Shown: piece by piece, positions 1 through 8,502 of the stretch
How the letters are laid out: each line of letters opens with the position of its first letter
Position numbering within the stretch: position 1 is the first letter of the stretch
From: Neobacillus bataviensis LMG 21833
GTDB lineage: Bacteria; Bacillota; Bacilli; Bacillales; Cytobacillaceae
Direction: 5' to 3'
Length of the DNA stretch: 40,260 bases
Assembly (NCBI RefSeq): GCF_000307875.1
Contig: NZ_AJLS01000044.1
Location: 1 to 40,260 of the forward strand
Notes under the pieces: model-generated
Database searches by the model: none
Told to the model about the DNA's origin: nothing
Seen by the model: only the letters and a program-made list of their open reading frames with translations
Made by a program: the position numbers and the translations under genes

Positions 1-70
1 GTGTTTCCTTTATCTCAGTTGGAGAGCTCCAGGCCATGCGCCGCTGACCAGGGCGCTTGCGCTTTTCTTA
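1..70. repeat. Partial interspersed GC-rich repeat (copy A)
   Basis: The window opens inside a GC-rich, partly self-complementary stretch that ends in GGGCGCTTGCGCTTTTCTT. The same end, GGCGCTTCCGCTTTTCTTT, closes the repeat at 4305-4432, and its reverse complement starts the copy at 15918-16039. It lies just downstream of the glnS stop codon, so it is an intergenic copy cut by the window edge. It resembles the short interspersed repeats common in Bacillus genomes (bcr-type). The family name is inferred. Confidence 0.6.
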
Positions 71-71
71 A

Positions 72-1727
72 TTATATTTTAAATGAGCTTTTTAAACTGA
101 CGATGCGGTTGAATACAAGTTTGTCTACTGTTGTCTCTTTTGGATCGACGTTAAAGTAGCCATGTCTAAAGAATTGGAATTTCTCCTGTGGTCTGCTTTC
201 CCTCATGTTTGGTTCAACAAAACCTTGCAATACCTCAAGTGAATGAGGATTTACGTTATCAAGGAATGTTTTCCCTTCGTTAGTAGCATCTTCTGTATCG
301 TCCAAAATTAATGGTTCGTATAAACGGAATTCAGCTGGAACCGCATGTGTTGCTTCCACCCAGTGAATCGTTCCTTTCACTTTTCTGCCCGTAAAGCCGG
401 TACCGCTCTTTGTTTCTTGGTCATATGTGCAGCGCAGCTCCACTACTTCACCGTTTGCATCCTTAATGACTTCTTCACATTTAATGAAATACGCATTCTT
501 TAGGCGAACTTCATTACCAGGGAACAGGCGGAAATATTTCTTAGGCGGTTCTTCCATGAAATCGTCTTTTTCAATATAAATCTCACGGGAAAACGGAATT
601 TTCCGCATGCCCATTTCTGGATTTTCTGGATTGATTTCAGCATCAAGTAATTCAATTTGGCCTTCTGGATAATTCGTAATAACTACTTTTAATGGATCAA
701 TCACGCCCATTGTTCGCGGGGCTTTCAATTTCAAATCTTCACGGACAAAGTGTTCAAGCATTTGTGAATCCACCGTGCTGTTGTTCTTCGTAACAGCCGT
801 TTCGCTTATAAAGGTACGGATGGATTCAGGTGTAAACCCTTTTCTTCTCATTCCGGAAATAGTTGGCATCCGCGGATCATCCCAGCCATCCACAAATCCT
901 TCATCCACTAATTGCTTTAGCTTCCGTTTACTCATGACCGTATTGGACACATTTAAACGGCCAAATTCGTACTGATGCGGTATGTTTTCCATCTCACATT
1001 GTTCGACAACCCAATTATAAAGTGGACGTTGGTCTTCAAATTCAATCGTACAAATTGAATGAGTAACCCCCTCAATCGCATCTTCAAGCGGGTGGGCAAA
1101 AGCATACATGGGATAAATACACCATTTATCGCCCGTGTTATGATGCGTGGTATGGGAAATACGATAAATAACCGGGTCACGCAAATTGATATTTGGGGAG
1201 CTCATATCTATTTTTGCTCTTAGTACTTTCTGACCGTTGTCAAATTCGCCAGCGCGCATTCGTTTAAATAAATCCAGGTTTTCCTCGATTGAACGCTCGC
1301 GGTATGGGCTATTCTTCCCAGGCTCTGTCAGTGTGCCGCGATATTCACGAATTTCGTCAGCTGACAGGTCATCCACATAGGCAAGTCCTTTTTCAATTAA
1401 GAGAACGGCTCTGTTGTACATTTCATCGAAATAATTGGAAGCAAATAATAAGTTATCCCATTCGAAGCCAAGCCATTTCACGTCTTCTTTAATGGAATTT
1501 ACATATTCGATATCTTCCTTCGCCGGATTAGTATCGTCAAACCGTAAATTGGTTTTTCCGTTAAAGTCATCTGCTAAGCCGAAATTAAGGATAATGGATT
1601 TTGCATGTCCAATATGTAAATACCCGTTTGGCTCTGGAGGAAAACGAGTGACAATCTCTTGGTGCTTACCTGACTCTAAATCTTTTATCATAATTTCTTT
1701 AATAAAATTTCCTGTTTGATTTTCCAC
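72..1727 (-). CDS. glnS: Glutaminyl-tRNA synthetase
   Basis: This class I aminoacyl-tRNA synthetase charges tRNA-Gln with glutamine in the cytoplasm. The ATP-binding HIGH motif (residues 38-41, within [14 protein letters not shown]) and the KMSKS-type loop VMSKR (about 264-268) are both present. The 551-residue length fits bacterial GlnRS with its two C-terminal beta-barrel anticodon-binding domains. I chose GTG at 1727 because AAAGAGG lies 9 nt upstream. An in-frame TTG at 1736 directly abuts that same ribosome binding site and is unlikely. The gene is monocistronic, with the repeat at 1-70 following it. Most Bacillus species have no GlnRS and make Gln-tRNA by the GatCAB amidotransferase route, so the gene is notable and may have been acquired. 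The call itself is secure. Confidence 0.97.
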   Translation of the reverse strand: MENQTGNFIKEIMIKDLESGKHQEIVTRFPPEPNGYLHIGHAKSIILNFGLADDFNGKTNLRFDDTNPAKEDIEYVNSIKEDVKWLGFEWDNLLFASNYFDEMYNRAVLLIEKGLAYVDDLSADEIREYRGTLTEPGKNSPYRERSIEENLDLFKRMRAGEFDNGQKVLRAKIDMSSPNINLRDPVIYRISHTTHHNTGDKWCIYPMYAFAHPLEDAIEGVTHSICTIEFEDQRPLYNWVVEQCEMENIPHQYEFGRLNVSNTVMSKRKLKQLVDEGFVDGWDDPRMPTISGMRRKGFTPESIRTFISETAVTKNNSTVDSQMLEHFVREDLKLKAPRTMGVIDPLKVVITNYPEGQIELLDAEINPENPEMGMRKIPFSREIYIEKDDFMEEPPKKYFRLFPGNEVRLKNAYFIKCEEVIKDANGEVVELRCTYDQETKSGTGFTGRKVKGTIHWVEATHAVPAEFRLYEPLILDDTEDATNEGKTFLDNVNPHSLEVLQGFVEPNMRESRPQEKFQFFRHGYFNVDPKETTVDKLVFNRIVSLKSSFKI

Positions 1728-1917
1728 CCTTTTCAACCTCTTTCATCAAATCTCTATTATCTATAAATACCATAAAACATGATATTTTTCCATTGTTCCC
1801 AACAATTCACCGGAAAAACAGTTCAACCATGAAAAATTTTTAATTTAAATTGGTCAGTGGAGGAAAAAAACGCTAAAATGAGTACTTGAAAAGTATGATT
1901 TGGAAAGAGGTTGGAAA

Positions 1918-2904
1918 ATGATTAACTTTGCTACAGTTGGAACAGGATGGATAACCGAATCTTTTATTCAGGCAGCAAGCCTTAGCAAGCAGTTTCATTT
2001 AGTTAGTGTTTTTTCACGAACAGTAGAAAAGGCAAAAAAGCTTGCTGATCAATATAATGCCTCTAGTTTTTATACGGATATAGAAGAAATGGCGAAGAGC
2101 AAGGAATTTGAGGCTGTCTATATTGCTTCACCTAATTCTGTTCATTTTGAACAAACCTTAACCTTTTTGAAAAATAAGAAACATGTGATCTGTGAAAAAC
2201 CGATTTTTTCTAATACAGCAGAATTAAAAGAGGCTTACCGAACTGCAGAGGAGAATGGTGTTTACTTATTCGAAGCAATACGAAATATTCATACCCCTAA
2301 TTTTAAGATTTTAAAGGAAAAGCTTCATTTAGCTGGGAAGCTGAGAAGCACGGTTCTGCCGTATATTCAATATTCCTCGCGTTATGATTTATTTTTACAG
2401 GGCGAGGAACCTAATATCTTCTCAGCCAAATACTCAGGCGGCGCGCTTGTCGACTTAGGCGTGTATCCACTGTATTTAGCGGTCGGCTTATTTGGGGAGC
2501 CTAATAAGGTTAGCTATCACCCGGTGATGTTAAGCAGTGGTGTGGATGGCAGCGGCACGCTGGTATTGGAATATGACGAATTCGTTTGTACCATTCTTTG
2601 TTCAAAAATAGCTCATTCCGTTCTTCCGTGTGAAATTCATGGGGAAAGAGGAACTTTTGTCCTTGAAGATGCGGCGCCGATTACCGAAATTAAATTCATT
2701 GACAGCCATACAAAAGAAAGCCAAATTCTGAGTGTGGAACAAGAGGACCAGAATATGATCTATGAATGTATCAATATCGCTGACATCATTGAAACGAAAA
2801 ATGATGAGGAGTATAAGCGGTTAAAACATTATAGTGAAATTGTTCTGCAAATTACAAAAGAAGCAAGGAAGCAAAATAACATCATTTTTGAATCAGAGAA
2901 ATAA
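1918..2904 (+). CDS. Gfo/Idh/MocA family NAD(P)-dependent oxidoreductase
   Basis: The 328-residue protein has an N-terminal Rossmann fold. The glycine motif GTGWI lies near residues 8-12, and the family CEKP motif near residue 94 supplies the catalytic lysine. The C-terminal part (about 120-328) matches the GFO/IDH/MocA alpha/beta domain, including the segment GGALVDLGVYPLYLA. Such enzymes oxidise or reduce sugars and cyclitols with NAD(P); the substrate cannot be read from the sequence. Size and motifs resemble B. subtilis YulF. ATG at 1918 has AAAGAGG 7 nt upstream, whereas the in-frame TTG at 1900 has no ribosome binding site. The gene stands alone, diverges from glnS and converges with brnQ. 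Confidence 0.88.
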   Translation: MINFATVGTGWITESFIQAASLSKQFHLVSVFSRTVEKAKKLADQYNASSFYTDIEEMAKSKEFEAVYIASPNSVHFEQTLTFLKNKKHVICEKPIFSNTAELKEAYRTAEENGVYLFEAIRNIHTPNFKILKEKLHLAGKLRSTVLPYIQYSSRYDLFLQGEEPNIFSAKYSGGALVDLGVYPLYLAVGLFGEPNKVSYHPVMLSSGVDGSGTLVLEYDEFVCTILCSKIAHSVLPCEIHGERGTFVLEDAAPITEIKFIDSHTKESQILSVEQEDQNMIYECINIADIIETKNDEEYKRLKHYSEIVLQITKEARKQNNIIFESEK

Positions 2905-2940
2905 AAAAGTGCCAGCGGATACTTTATCCACTGGCATATT
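2904..2940 (-). terminator. Intrinsic terminator downstream of brnQ
   Basis: TGCCAG-C-GGATA pairs with TATCC-A-CTGGCA around a 3-nt loop (2910-2936). On the minus strand the hairpin is followed by a T-rich run, the complement of AAAAAA at 2904-2909, so it mainly terminates brnQ. It also begins just after the oxidoreductase stop codon and may act in both directions. Confidence 0.8.
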
Positions 2941-2943
2941 CTA

Positions 2944-4284
2944 TTATGATGCCTTCGTCAATTTAAATTCTTCACTACTAGATGAAGAACGGCTTACTTT
3001 TTCCAAAACAAATCCCACTAATCCACCGGCAATCGCAGGTACAACCCATCCAAGGCCAACAGAGGCAAGCGGAAGGTTACCCATCAATGACTCCAACAAG
3101 CTCCATTTAAGACCGAACATTTTTAAACCATCGTATAAGCTTACAATTCCTGTTAGCAGCATTGCTCCCGCATACACCTTTTGTGATCCCTTGAAAAAGC
3201 GGTGCAGGAATGCCAGTGTCACAAGAACAATCGTTAATGGATAAGCCATTACTAGAAATGGAACAGACACTTTAAGAATCTGATTTAAGCCAAGATTAGC
3301 AAGAGAAAAACTTACAAGAGTAACGAGTGTTACAACAACACGATAACTTAACTTTGGTGCAATTTTTGAAAAATATTGGCCGCAGGCAATCGTCAAGCCG
3401 ACACAGGTTGTAAAGCAGGCTAATGTGAAAATAACACCAAGAAGGATTTTTCCACCGGTACCCATAAGAATGGTTGAAGCGGATGACAATACTGCAGTAC
3501 CATTATCAAACGTCCCATAAGAAGCCATTTTTGCACCTAGTAAGCCGATGCCAATATAGACTAACGCGAGGGCCGCACCCGCTATGATACCTGTTTTAAG
3601 CGTATAAGCAGTCAATTGTTTTTTGTTCGTAATCCCTTTTTGCTTCAGTGCCGTTATGATGACAATTCCAAAAGCAAGTGCCGCTAATGCATCCATTGTC
3701 GAATAACCATCAATAAATCCTTTAAACAAGGAAGCTGTTTGATAGGTTTCCGTTGGTGCTTTTAGTGGCTCATCTAATTTTAAGAAACCTGTGATACAAA
3801 GGACAACGATTGAGATGAGAAGTGCCGGAGTGATCCAACGGCCCATATAATCAACAACCTTAGATGGATTTAAACTTAGAAGATAAACCAGTATAAAGAA
3901 AATCGCTGAAAAAACGAGTAAAAGCATAGTTTGGCTTACGGTAGCACTCCCTAAAAATGGTTTGAAACCCATTTCAAAGGCGACATTCGCATTACGGGGA
4001 ATCGCCATTAAAGGCCCGATTGATAAATAAACAACAATCGTAAAAATCATACCAAACAATGGATGTACTCTGCTGCCAAGTGTGTTCGCACCATCCTTAA
4101 CGAGGCCGACTGCAAGCAATACAATCAGCGGCAGACCTACGGCGGTAATAATAAAGCCTGTCATTGCCGGCCAAAAAGACGTACCTGCACCCATTCCTAA
4201 AAATGGCGGGAAAATTAAGTTACCAGCTCCAAAAAACATCGAAAATAGCATTAAACCTACAAAAAACGTATCCTTCTTTTTCAT
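2944..4284 (-). CDS. brnQ: Branched-chain amino acid transport carrier (BrnQ family)
   Basis: This is a 446-residue, very hydrophobic protein with about 12 membrane segments that imports isoleucine, leucine and valine with a cation. The N-terminal LIVCS family signature is clear: MKKKDTFFVGLMLFSMFFGAG, then NLIFPPFLG. The start at 4284 has AAAGGAG 8 nt upstream. The open frame continues upstream to 4473, but only through the repeat at 4305-4432 and the leader terminator, so that extension is not coding. The gene sits behind a T-box leader with an isoleucine-type specifier codon, so it is expected to be switched on when uncharged tRNA-Ile accumulates. This match between leader and substrate strengthens the call. 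Confidence 0.95.
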   Translation of the reverse strand: MKKKDTFFVGLMLFSMFFGAGNLIFPPFLGMGAGTSFWPAMTGFIITAVGLPLIVLLAVGLVKDGANTLGSRVHPLFGMIFTIVVYLSIGPLMAIPRNANVAFEMGFKPFLGSATVSQTMLLLVFSAIFFILVYLLSLNPSKVVDYMGRWITPALLISIVVLCITGFLKLDEPLKAPTETYQTASLFKGFIDGYSTMDALAALAFGIVIITALKQKGITNKKQLTAYTLKTGIIAGAALALVYIGIGLLGAKMASYGTFDNGTAVLSSASTILMGTGGKILLGVIFTLACFTTCVGLTIACGQYFSKIAPKLSYRVVVTLVTLVSFSLANLGLNQILKVSVPFLVMAYPLTIVLVTLAFLHRFFKGSQKVYAGAMLLTGIVSLYDGLKMFGLKWSLLESLMGNLPLASVGLGWVVPAIAGGLVGFVLEKVSRSSSSSEEFKLTKAS

Positions 4285-4304
4285 CCTTCTCGCTCCTTTT
4301 TCTT

Positions 4305-4432
4305 TGTCTAGCTTCAGCGCCAAGGGGCTCGGGGTCATAAGCCATTCCGTCAAGAAGGTTAAAGAACAACCTTCTCGCCGGCCCGTCTTATGCCTGTCGC
4401 CCCTGATCAAGGCGCTTCCGCTTTTCTTTTTT
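4305..4432 (-). repeat. Interspersed GC-rich repeat (copy B) in the brnQ leader
   Basis: This unit of about 128 bp runs from TGTCTAGCTTCAGCGCC to GGCGCTTCCGCTTTTCT. Its middle is self-complementary (AAGGTTAAAGAACAACCTT). Copies C (15918-16039, inverted) and D (from 40177) have the same ends. It lies between the T-box terminator and the brnQ ribosome binding site, so every full-length brnQ mRNA must carry it. Confidence 0.75.
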
Positions 4433-4437
4433 AGAAA

Positions 4438-4757
4438 ATACAAAAAGCCCGCCCCTATAGAAGGGACGAGCATGCTCGCGTTACCACCCTAATTCCGCAT
4501 ACTAAAAAACAATGCGGCTCTCGATCAACGTACTATCATACGTGTCCCTTACTTAACGGTGGGCAGTCCGGCAAAGGCTTACTCAGATAAACGGTCGTTG
4601 CCGCTTTTCTTTTTTTCAGCCTTGCATCTCGGAGATGATTTTCACTTGTGTCCTGTTACCGGCTTTCACCAACCGCCGGCTCTCTAAAGTACAAGATTTA
4701 CAAGCTACTCTTCTCGTCATCGATTTTGATTTTTCTAAAAAATATAATTAATGTGAA
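4438..4757 (-). promoter_or_regulatory. T-box leader with AUC (isoleucine) specifier controlling brnQ
   Basis: On the minus strand the conserved T-box AGGGTGGTAACGCG lies at 4490-4477. It is followed by a GC hairpin plus TTTTT terminator at 4473-4442. Upstream is a Stem I with the GAGAGCCGG...CCGGTAACA element and the specifier context GTGAAA-ATC-ATCTCCGAG. The specifier ATC is at 4639-4637 and reads isoleucine. The UGGU bulge would pair with a tRNA end carrying discriminator A, as tRNA-Ile has. In known T-boxes, uncharged cognate tRNA stabilises the antiterminator and allows readthrough. The specifier reading is inferred from alignment to the general T-box pattern. Confidence 0.9.
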
Positions 4758-4764
4758 TAAAACA

Positions 4765-4792
4765 ATTATATTATATTTAAATAGTTTTGCAA
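4765..4792 (-). promoter_or_regulatory. SigA-type promoter for the brnQ T-box transcript
   Basis: On the minus strand, TTGCAA (4792-4787), a 16-nt spacer and TATAAT (4770-4765) place the start of transcription near 4757. That is just ahead of the first T-box stem. Confidence 0.65.
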
Positions 4793-4911
4793 CCCCTGTT
4801 TTTCAGGAAAATAGTATAAAACCGTTTACAATGTTAGTTTAACAATAATAAAAAAAATATTTGGCAAATTTAAGATGCTAATGTGACATCTTTATGAAAT
4901 GAATCGTCTCG

Positions 4912-4953
4912 TTGATTTATATCACATACCCTGTATTTTTCGTTATTTATAGT
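4912..4953 (+). promoter_or_regulatory. FNR-type box and -10 element before the NapH-like gene
   Basis: TTGAT-TTAT-ATCAC (4912-4925) matches 9 of 10 positions of the FNR consensus TTGAT-N4-ATCAA. A -10-like TATAGT lies at 4948-4953, which puts the box centre close to -41.5 from the expected start. That is the classic activator position for FNR. The same TTGATTTATATCA core occurs at 9666. Confidence 0.65.
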
Positions 4954-4983
4954 TAAGGTAGCGAAAGAATGGAGGAACCGGTT

Positions 4984-6000
4984 ATGAAGTCGAAAATTTG
5001 GTATAAGAAACAGTTGAAACGGAAGCCCGTGCAAATCACAAGATATACCGTGCAGGCACTGTTTCTATTGTTTTTACTATATGTCGGTCTGCAGTTTTAT
5101 CAGTTTTATCAGCATTTTGAAACGCTAGGAAAGACTCCTTTCGTCGAGAGGCCATCGGCAGTGGAAGGATTTTTGCCCATTAGTGCCCTTGTCGCGCTGA
5201 AGGTTTGGCTGACGAGCGGGGATTTTGACGTGATTCACCCGGCAGGCCTTGTGCTGCTCTCGTTTTTTGTAGGGGCTGGCATTCTGCTTCGTAAGTCCTT
5301 TTGCAGTTGGATTTGCCCTGTTGGAACCGCAAATGAACTGATTGCCTGGCTTGGTAGAAAAATGTTTAAAAAGAACTTTGATATGCCGCAATGGCTTGTT
5401 TGGTTTTTAACGCCAATCAAATATGTATTGCTATTATTCTTTATCGCAATGGTGATTCAAATGGATACCTTTAGCGCAAAAAGCTTTCTGGTAGATCCCT
5501 ATAATAAAGTGTCAGATGTAAAAATGTTATTATTATTCCTAAACATTGGCGGTTTTACACTGAAATTTATCATTGTCATCTTTATCCTTTCCTTGTTTTT
5601 CAGAAACTTTTGGTGCCGGTTCCTTTGCCCTTACGGAGCATTGATTGGCCTTGGTTCCATTTTTAGAATGACAAAAATCGAACGAAATGAGGATACTTGT
5701 ACAAATTGCGAAATGTGCACAAAGGTATGTCCGCAGCGTTTGCAGGTTCATAAGGTTGAGAAAGTAACGTCACTTAATTGTTCTGCCTGTATGTCATGTG
5801 TGGAAGCCTGCCCGGTTAAGGATACCTTGAACATGACCGTTGCTAATAAGAAAGTGAATAAATGGTTTATCCCTGTGACCTTCTTCGTCCTGTTTTTTGT
5901 GGTGATTGGTATCGCCAAAATGACCGGCCACTGGGATACGATCATCTCCTATCAAGAATGGAAAGAATTGATTCCAGATGCGCGGTATATTGGCCATTAG
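4984..6000 (+). CDS. NapH/YccM-type membrane polyferredoxin
   Basis: The 338-residue membrane protein has roughly five hydrophobic spans and two CxxxCP signatures at the membrane face (CSWICPVG and CRFLCPYG). A cytoplasmic di-cluster ferredoxin domain carries CTNCEMCTKVCP and CSACMSCVEACP, for two [4Fe-4S] clusters. Related proteins (NapH, NosR C-terminus, CcoG/RdxA) pass electrons between the quinone pool or cytoplasm and periplasmic reductases or cluster assembly. ATG at 4984 follows GGAGG by 8 nt; the ATG at 4969 overlaps that ribosome binding site. The gene is alone behind an FNR-type box, so it probably serves oxygen-limited respiration. Its redox partner is not in the window. Confidence 0.85.
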   Translation: MKSKIWYKKQLKRKPVQITRYTVQALFLLFLLYVGLQFYQFYQHFETLGKTPFVERPSAVEGFLPISALVALKVWLTSGDFDVIHPAGLVLLSFFVGAGILLRKSFCSWICPVGTANELIAWLGRKMFKKNFDMPQWLVWFLTPIKYVLLLFFIAMVIQMDTFSAKSFLVDPYNKVSDVKMLLLFLNIGGFTLKFIIVIFILSLFFRNFWCRFLCPYGALIGLGSIFRMTKIERNEDTCTNCEMCTKVCPQRLQVHKVEKVTSLNCSACMSCVEACPVKDTLNMTVANKKVNKWFIPVTFFVLFFVVIGIAKMTGHWDTIISYQEWKELIPDARYIGH

Positions 6001-6129
6001 AGTAAGGAATAGGCTTTTTAAAAGGTGTCAAAAAAGTTCAAAAATTCTCCATTAGAAAATTCAAGCTTGTGTTAGTATCATAGATTTAGGTGCAATACTA
6101 TGTTTTTTACAAGCGAGGGGGATATAGTG

Positions 6130-6495
6130 ATGGCAAAAGCAATTAACGAATATTCGTTACCAGACCTAATGGAAAGAATTGAAGAGATCTTTAATGCAAA
6201 TCCCGCACCAATGAAGGGATTTAATGGGGTTGTTCAATATGATGTTCATGGAGAGCAGACAGGCACGTACCAGCACTATTTTGAGGATTGTAAACTAACA
6301 ATTAAAGAAGGGGTTGAAACTACTCCGGATGTAACGATGGCCTTATCCTATGATAACTTCAAGAAATTTTTATTGGGAAAACAAAGCGGTGCTGTTGCGC
6401 TGTTGACAGGGAAGGTAAAGGCAAAAGGGGATATCGCCAAGGGTATGAAAATAGAAACCATTCTTAAAAAATACAATATTAAAGAACCGTTTTAA
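6130..6495 (+). CDS. SCP2 sterol-binding domain protein
   Basis: The 121-residue soluble protein is essentially a single SCP-2 fold: an N-terminal helix (LPDLMERIEEIFNANPAP), beta strands, and the C-terminal pattern DVTMALSYDNFKKFLLGK...LLTGKVKAKGD that is typical of bacterial SCP2 lipid-carrier domains. Such proteins bind acyl or lipid ligands in a hydrophobic pocket; the ligand here is unknown. ATG at 6130 has GAGGGGG 8 nt upstream, while the upstream in-frame ATG at 6100 has none. A strong terminator follows, so the gene is monocistronic. Confidence 0.85.
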   Translation: MAKAINEYSLPDLMERIEEIFNANPAPMKGFNGVVQYDVHGEQTGTYQHYFEDCKLTIKEGVETTPDVTMALSYDNFKKFLLGKQSGAVALLTGKVKAKGDIAKGMKIETILKKYNIKEPF

Positions 6496-6520
6496 TCATT
6501 TTAGTAAAATGGTACATGAT

Positions 6521-6561
6521 AAAGAGACAAGTAGGGGAAAAGCCTATTTGTCTCTTTTTTT
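6521..6561 (+). terminator. Intrinsic terminator after the SCP2 gene
   Basis: AAGAGACAA-TAGG pairs with CCTA-TTGTCTCTT around a GGAAAA-rich loop and runs into TTTTTTT. Confidence 0.85.
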
Positions 6562-6615
6562 CACATAGCCCATACTTTTTCATATATATATAGAAAAGTA
6601 AAATGGGTGAATGTA

Positions 6616-8373
6616 ATGGTTGAACATGATGGTGATTGGATCTATTGGATCTTGGATGCTTTTGAAACAAGAGCGGTTTATCTTTTCCCTGCACCGGTGA
6701 AAGAAATTGGCGGCACGAAATGGGGATATATTGATGCGAAAGGGGAATTTGTTCTCGAGCCAATATATGAGGATGCCAAGGATTTTCAGGATAATGGCTT
6801 AGCTGTTGTTGGGATGATGGACAAATCGGGCCTCATCGATGACAACGGGTATTTTATTGTGAAACCGAAATACGATACGATTCAACCGTTTTCGGAAGGC
6901 CGTGCAGTCGTCAACGATTCGCAAGGGTTCAAGGTTATTGATGAGAGTGGTAAGGAAATTACCGAAAAAGCCTATTCTGTCGCTTTCCCGGAGTATAAAG
7001 AAAGGCGCTTGTTAGTTGAGGAAACTGACGTGAATGGACAGTATTTGTATGGATTCTTGAATAAGAGTGGAAAAGTGGTTATTCCGATTATCTATCAATC
7101 TGCCAGCGATTTTTCTGAGGGGAAGGCTGTTGTAAAAAGAAAGAACGGGTCTTTCGAACTTATCGATCTTACCGGGAATGTATTACAAACATACTCTCTT
7201 GCTTTCGTTGACTATTATGGCCAAGGTTTGCTTGTGTATAAAAAGAGTGAGGATGGAAAATTTGGGTATGTGGATGAACAAGGGAAAACAGTCATCGAGC
7301 CTCAGTTTTCTAGTGCAGAGTCATTTATAGACGACCGTGCCATTGTCGGCCTGACTGTAAAAAACAACAATCGTTTTGGTGTAATTGATAGAAAAGGAAA
7401 TTTTGTGTTAAAACCAAATTATACTAGTATTATGAATCTAGGTGAAAATCGGTTTGCGATTGGGAAAGAATTGGCTCCGGAACAGCCATGTTTAAGATCA
7501 ATTTATGCTTTAGCGGATTCAGAGGGGCGTATTCTAACAGGCTTTATTTTTAAAGACATCAATACATTTTACGATGGTCTGGCATCAGTTTCCGATGATC
7601 AATATACGTTTTATATTGATAAGAATGGGAAGAGGATGGAACATCTCCCCATGGTTAGCGGCAACGGCTGGCTTAGCTTTGAAAAGACACTAATCAAGGG
7701 TGATGTTGATAATCGCTTGGTGTATTTTAATAGAAACGGTGAAGAAGTTTGGAAGCAAGCCGCCATCATTCCGCTAAATAATCATTATTCTGTGGTCGAA
7801 CATAAATACAGACCGAATATGGAATATCTGGTTTATTACCCACAGGTACATGGAATGGAAAATCCCGATATGGTAAATAAGACATTAAAAGAGCTTGCGG
7901 GAGTTAAGCCCGTGCCTGCCGGGAAGCAGCTGGAATCAAATTATACTGGTGACTTTGAGATAAATTTTTACAAGAAAAACTTGCTTGTAATTGAGATAAA
8001 TGGATACGACTACATGTTTTGTGCTGCTCATGGGATGCCGGTAAAAAAGTATGTTCATATTAACCTTAGGAATGGTTCGATGTATCAGCTGAAAGACCTG
8101 TTTAAATCCGGAAGTCCTTATGTAAAGGTCTTAAGTGCTATTATTCTGGATCAAATAAAGAGTAATGAACAGTATTCATATCTCTTCCCTGATGAGTACC
8201 ATGGAATCAAGGCTGATCAACCGTTTTTTATTAGTGAGGGTGCCTTAAATATCTACTTTAAACCTTATGAAATTGCGGCATTTGTTGCTGGTTTTCCTAC
8301 CTTTACGTTACCTTTTGATGAACTGAAAGATATCATTAATCAAAGCGGTGAGTTTTGGAAATCATTTCATTGA
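6616..8373 (+). CDS. WG-repeat protein with C-terminal DUF3298/RsiV-like domain
   Basis: The 585-residue protein begins with about eight WG-type beta repeats of 30-50 residues (examples: WGYIDAKGEFVLEPIYEDAK, FGYVDEQGKTVIEPQFSSAE, FGVIDRKGNFVLKPNYTS), ending near residue 400. The last 190 residues have the DUF3298 pattern: KKYVHINLRNGSMYQLKDLF, YHGIKADQPFFISEGALNIYF and YEIAAFVAGFPTFTLPF. This resembles the extracytoplasmic part of anti-sigma factor RsiV and of PdaC. No signal peptide or membrane segment is visible, which is odd for a DUF3298 protein. The start is uncertain: ATG 6616 (GGGTGA 5 nt upstream) or GTG 6607. Its role is unknown; binding or sensing is inferred from the domains. Confidence 0.85.
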   Translation: MVEHDGDWIYWILDAFETRAVYLFPAPVKEIGGTKWGYIDAKGEFVLEPIYEDAKDFQDNGLAVVGMMDKSGLIDDNGYFIVKPKYDTIQPFSEGRAVVNDSQGFKVIDESGKEITEKAYSVAFPEYKERRLLVEETDVNGQYLYGFLNKSGKVVIPIIYQSASDFSEGKAVVKRKNGSFELIDLTGNVLQTYSLAFVDYYGQGLLVYKKSEDGKFGYVDEQGKTVIEPQFSSAESFIDDRAIVGLTVKNNNRFGVIDRKGNFVLKPNYTSIMNLGENRFAIGKELAPEQPCLRSIYALADSEGRILTGFIFKDINTFYDGLASVSDDQYTFYIDKNGKRMEHLPMVSGNGWLSFEKTLIKGDVDNRLVYFNRNGEEVWKQAAIIPLNNHYSVVEHKYRPNMEYLVYYPQVHGMENPDMVNKTLKELAGVKPVPAGKQLESNYTGDFEINFYKKNLLVIEINGYDYMFCAAHGMPVKKYVHINLRNGSMYQLKDLFKSGSPYVKVLSAIILDQIKSNEQYSYLFPDEYHGIKADQPFFISEGALNIYFKPYEIAAFVAGFPTFTLPFDELKDIINQSGEFWKSFH

Positions 8374-8376
8374 TAT

Positions 8377-8405
8377 GGCAGGAGTTCTGACTCCTGCCTA
8401 TTTAA
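8377..8405 (+). terminator. Hairpin after the WG-repeat gene
   Basis: GGCAGGAGT pairs perfectly with ACTCCTGCC across TCTG (8377-8398) and is followed by TATTTAAT. The T-run is weak, so termination is likely but not certain. Confidence 0.6.
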
Positions 8406-8502
8406 TATTGAGTTTATCGACTATTTAATAGATGGAAAAGGATTGCCGAAATATGAAATAATGATGAAAAGTGTAATAGTTTGAATGAGGAGTGATATTC
8501 GG

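Noticed and set aside
2834..3244. Plus-strand open frame of 136 codons
   Set aside because: It lies over the end of the oxidoreductase gene, a terminator and antisense to brnQ, with no ribosome binding site or recognisable domain.
4285..4473. N-terminal extension of the brnQ reading frame
   Set aside because: The extra codons run through the interspersed repeat and the T-box terminator. ATG 4284 has the ribosome binding site and the family's normal N-terminus.
4082..4492. Plus-strand open frame antisense to the brnQ start and leader
   Set aside because: It crosses the T-box terminator and the repeat, and its composition mirrors the opposite-strand gene.
6061..6129. FNR or Crp site before the SCP2 gene
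   Set aside because: TTGTG-TTAG-TATCA is only a loose half-match and has no supporting promoter spacing.
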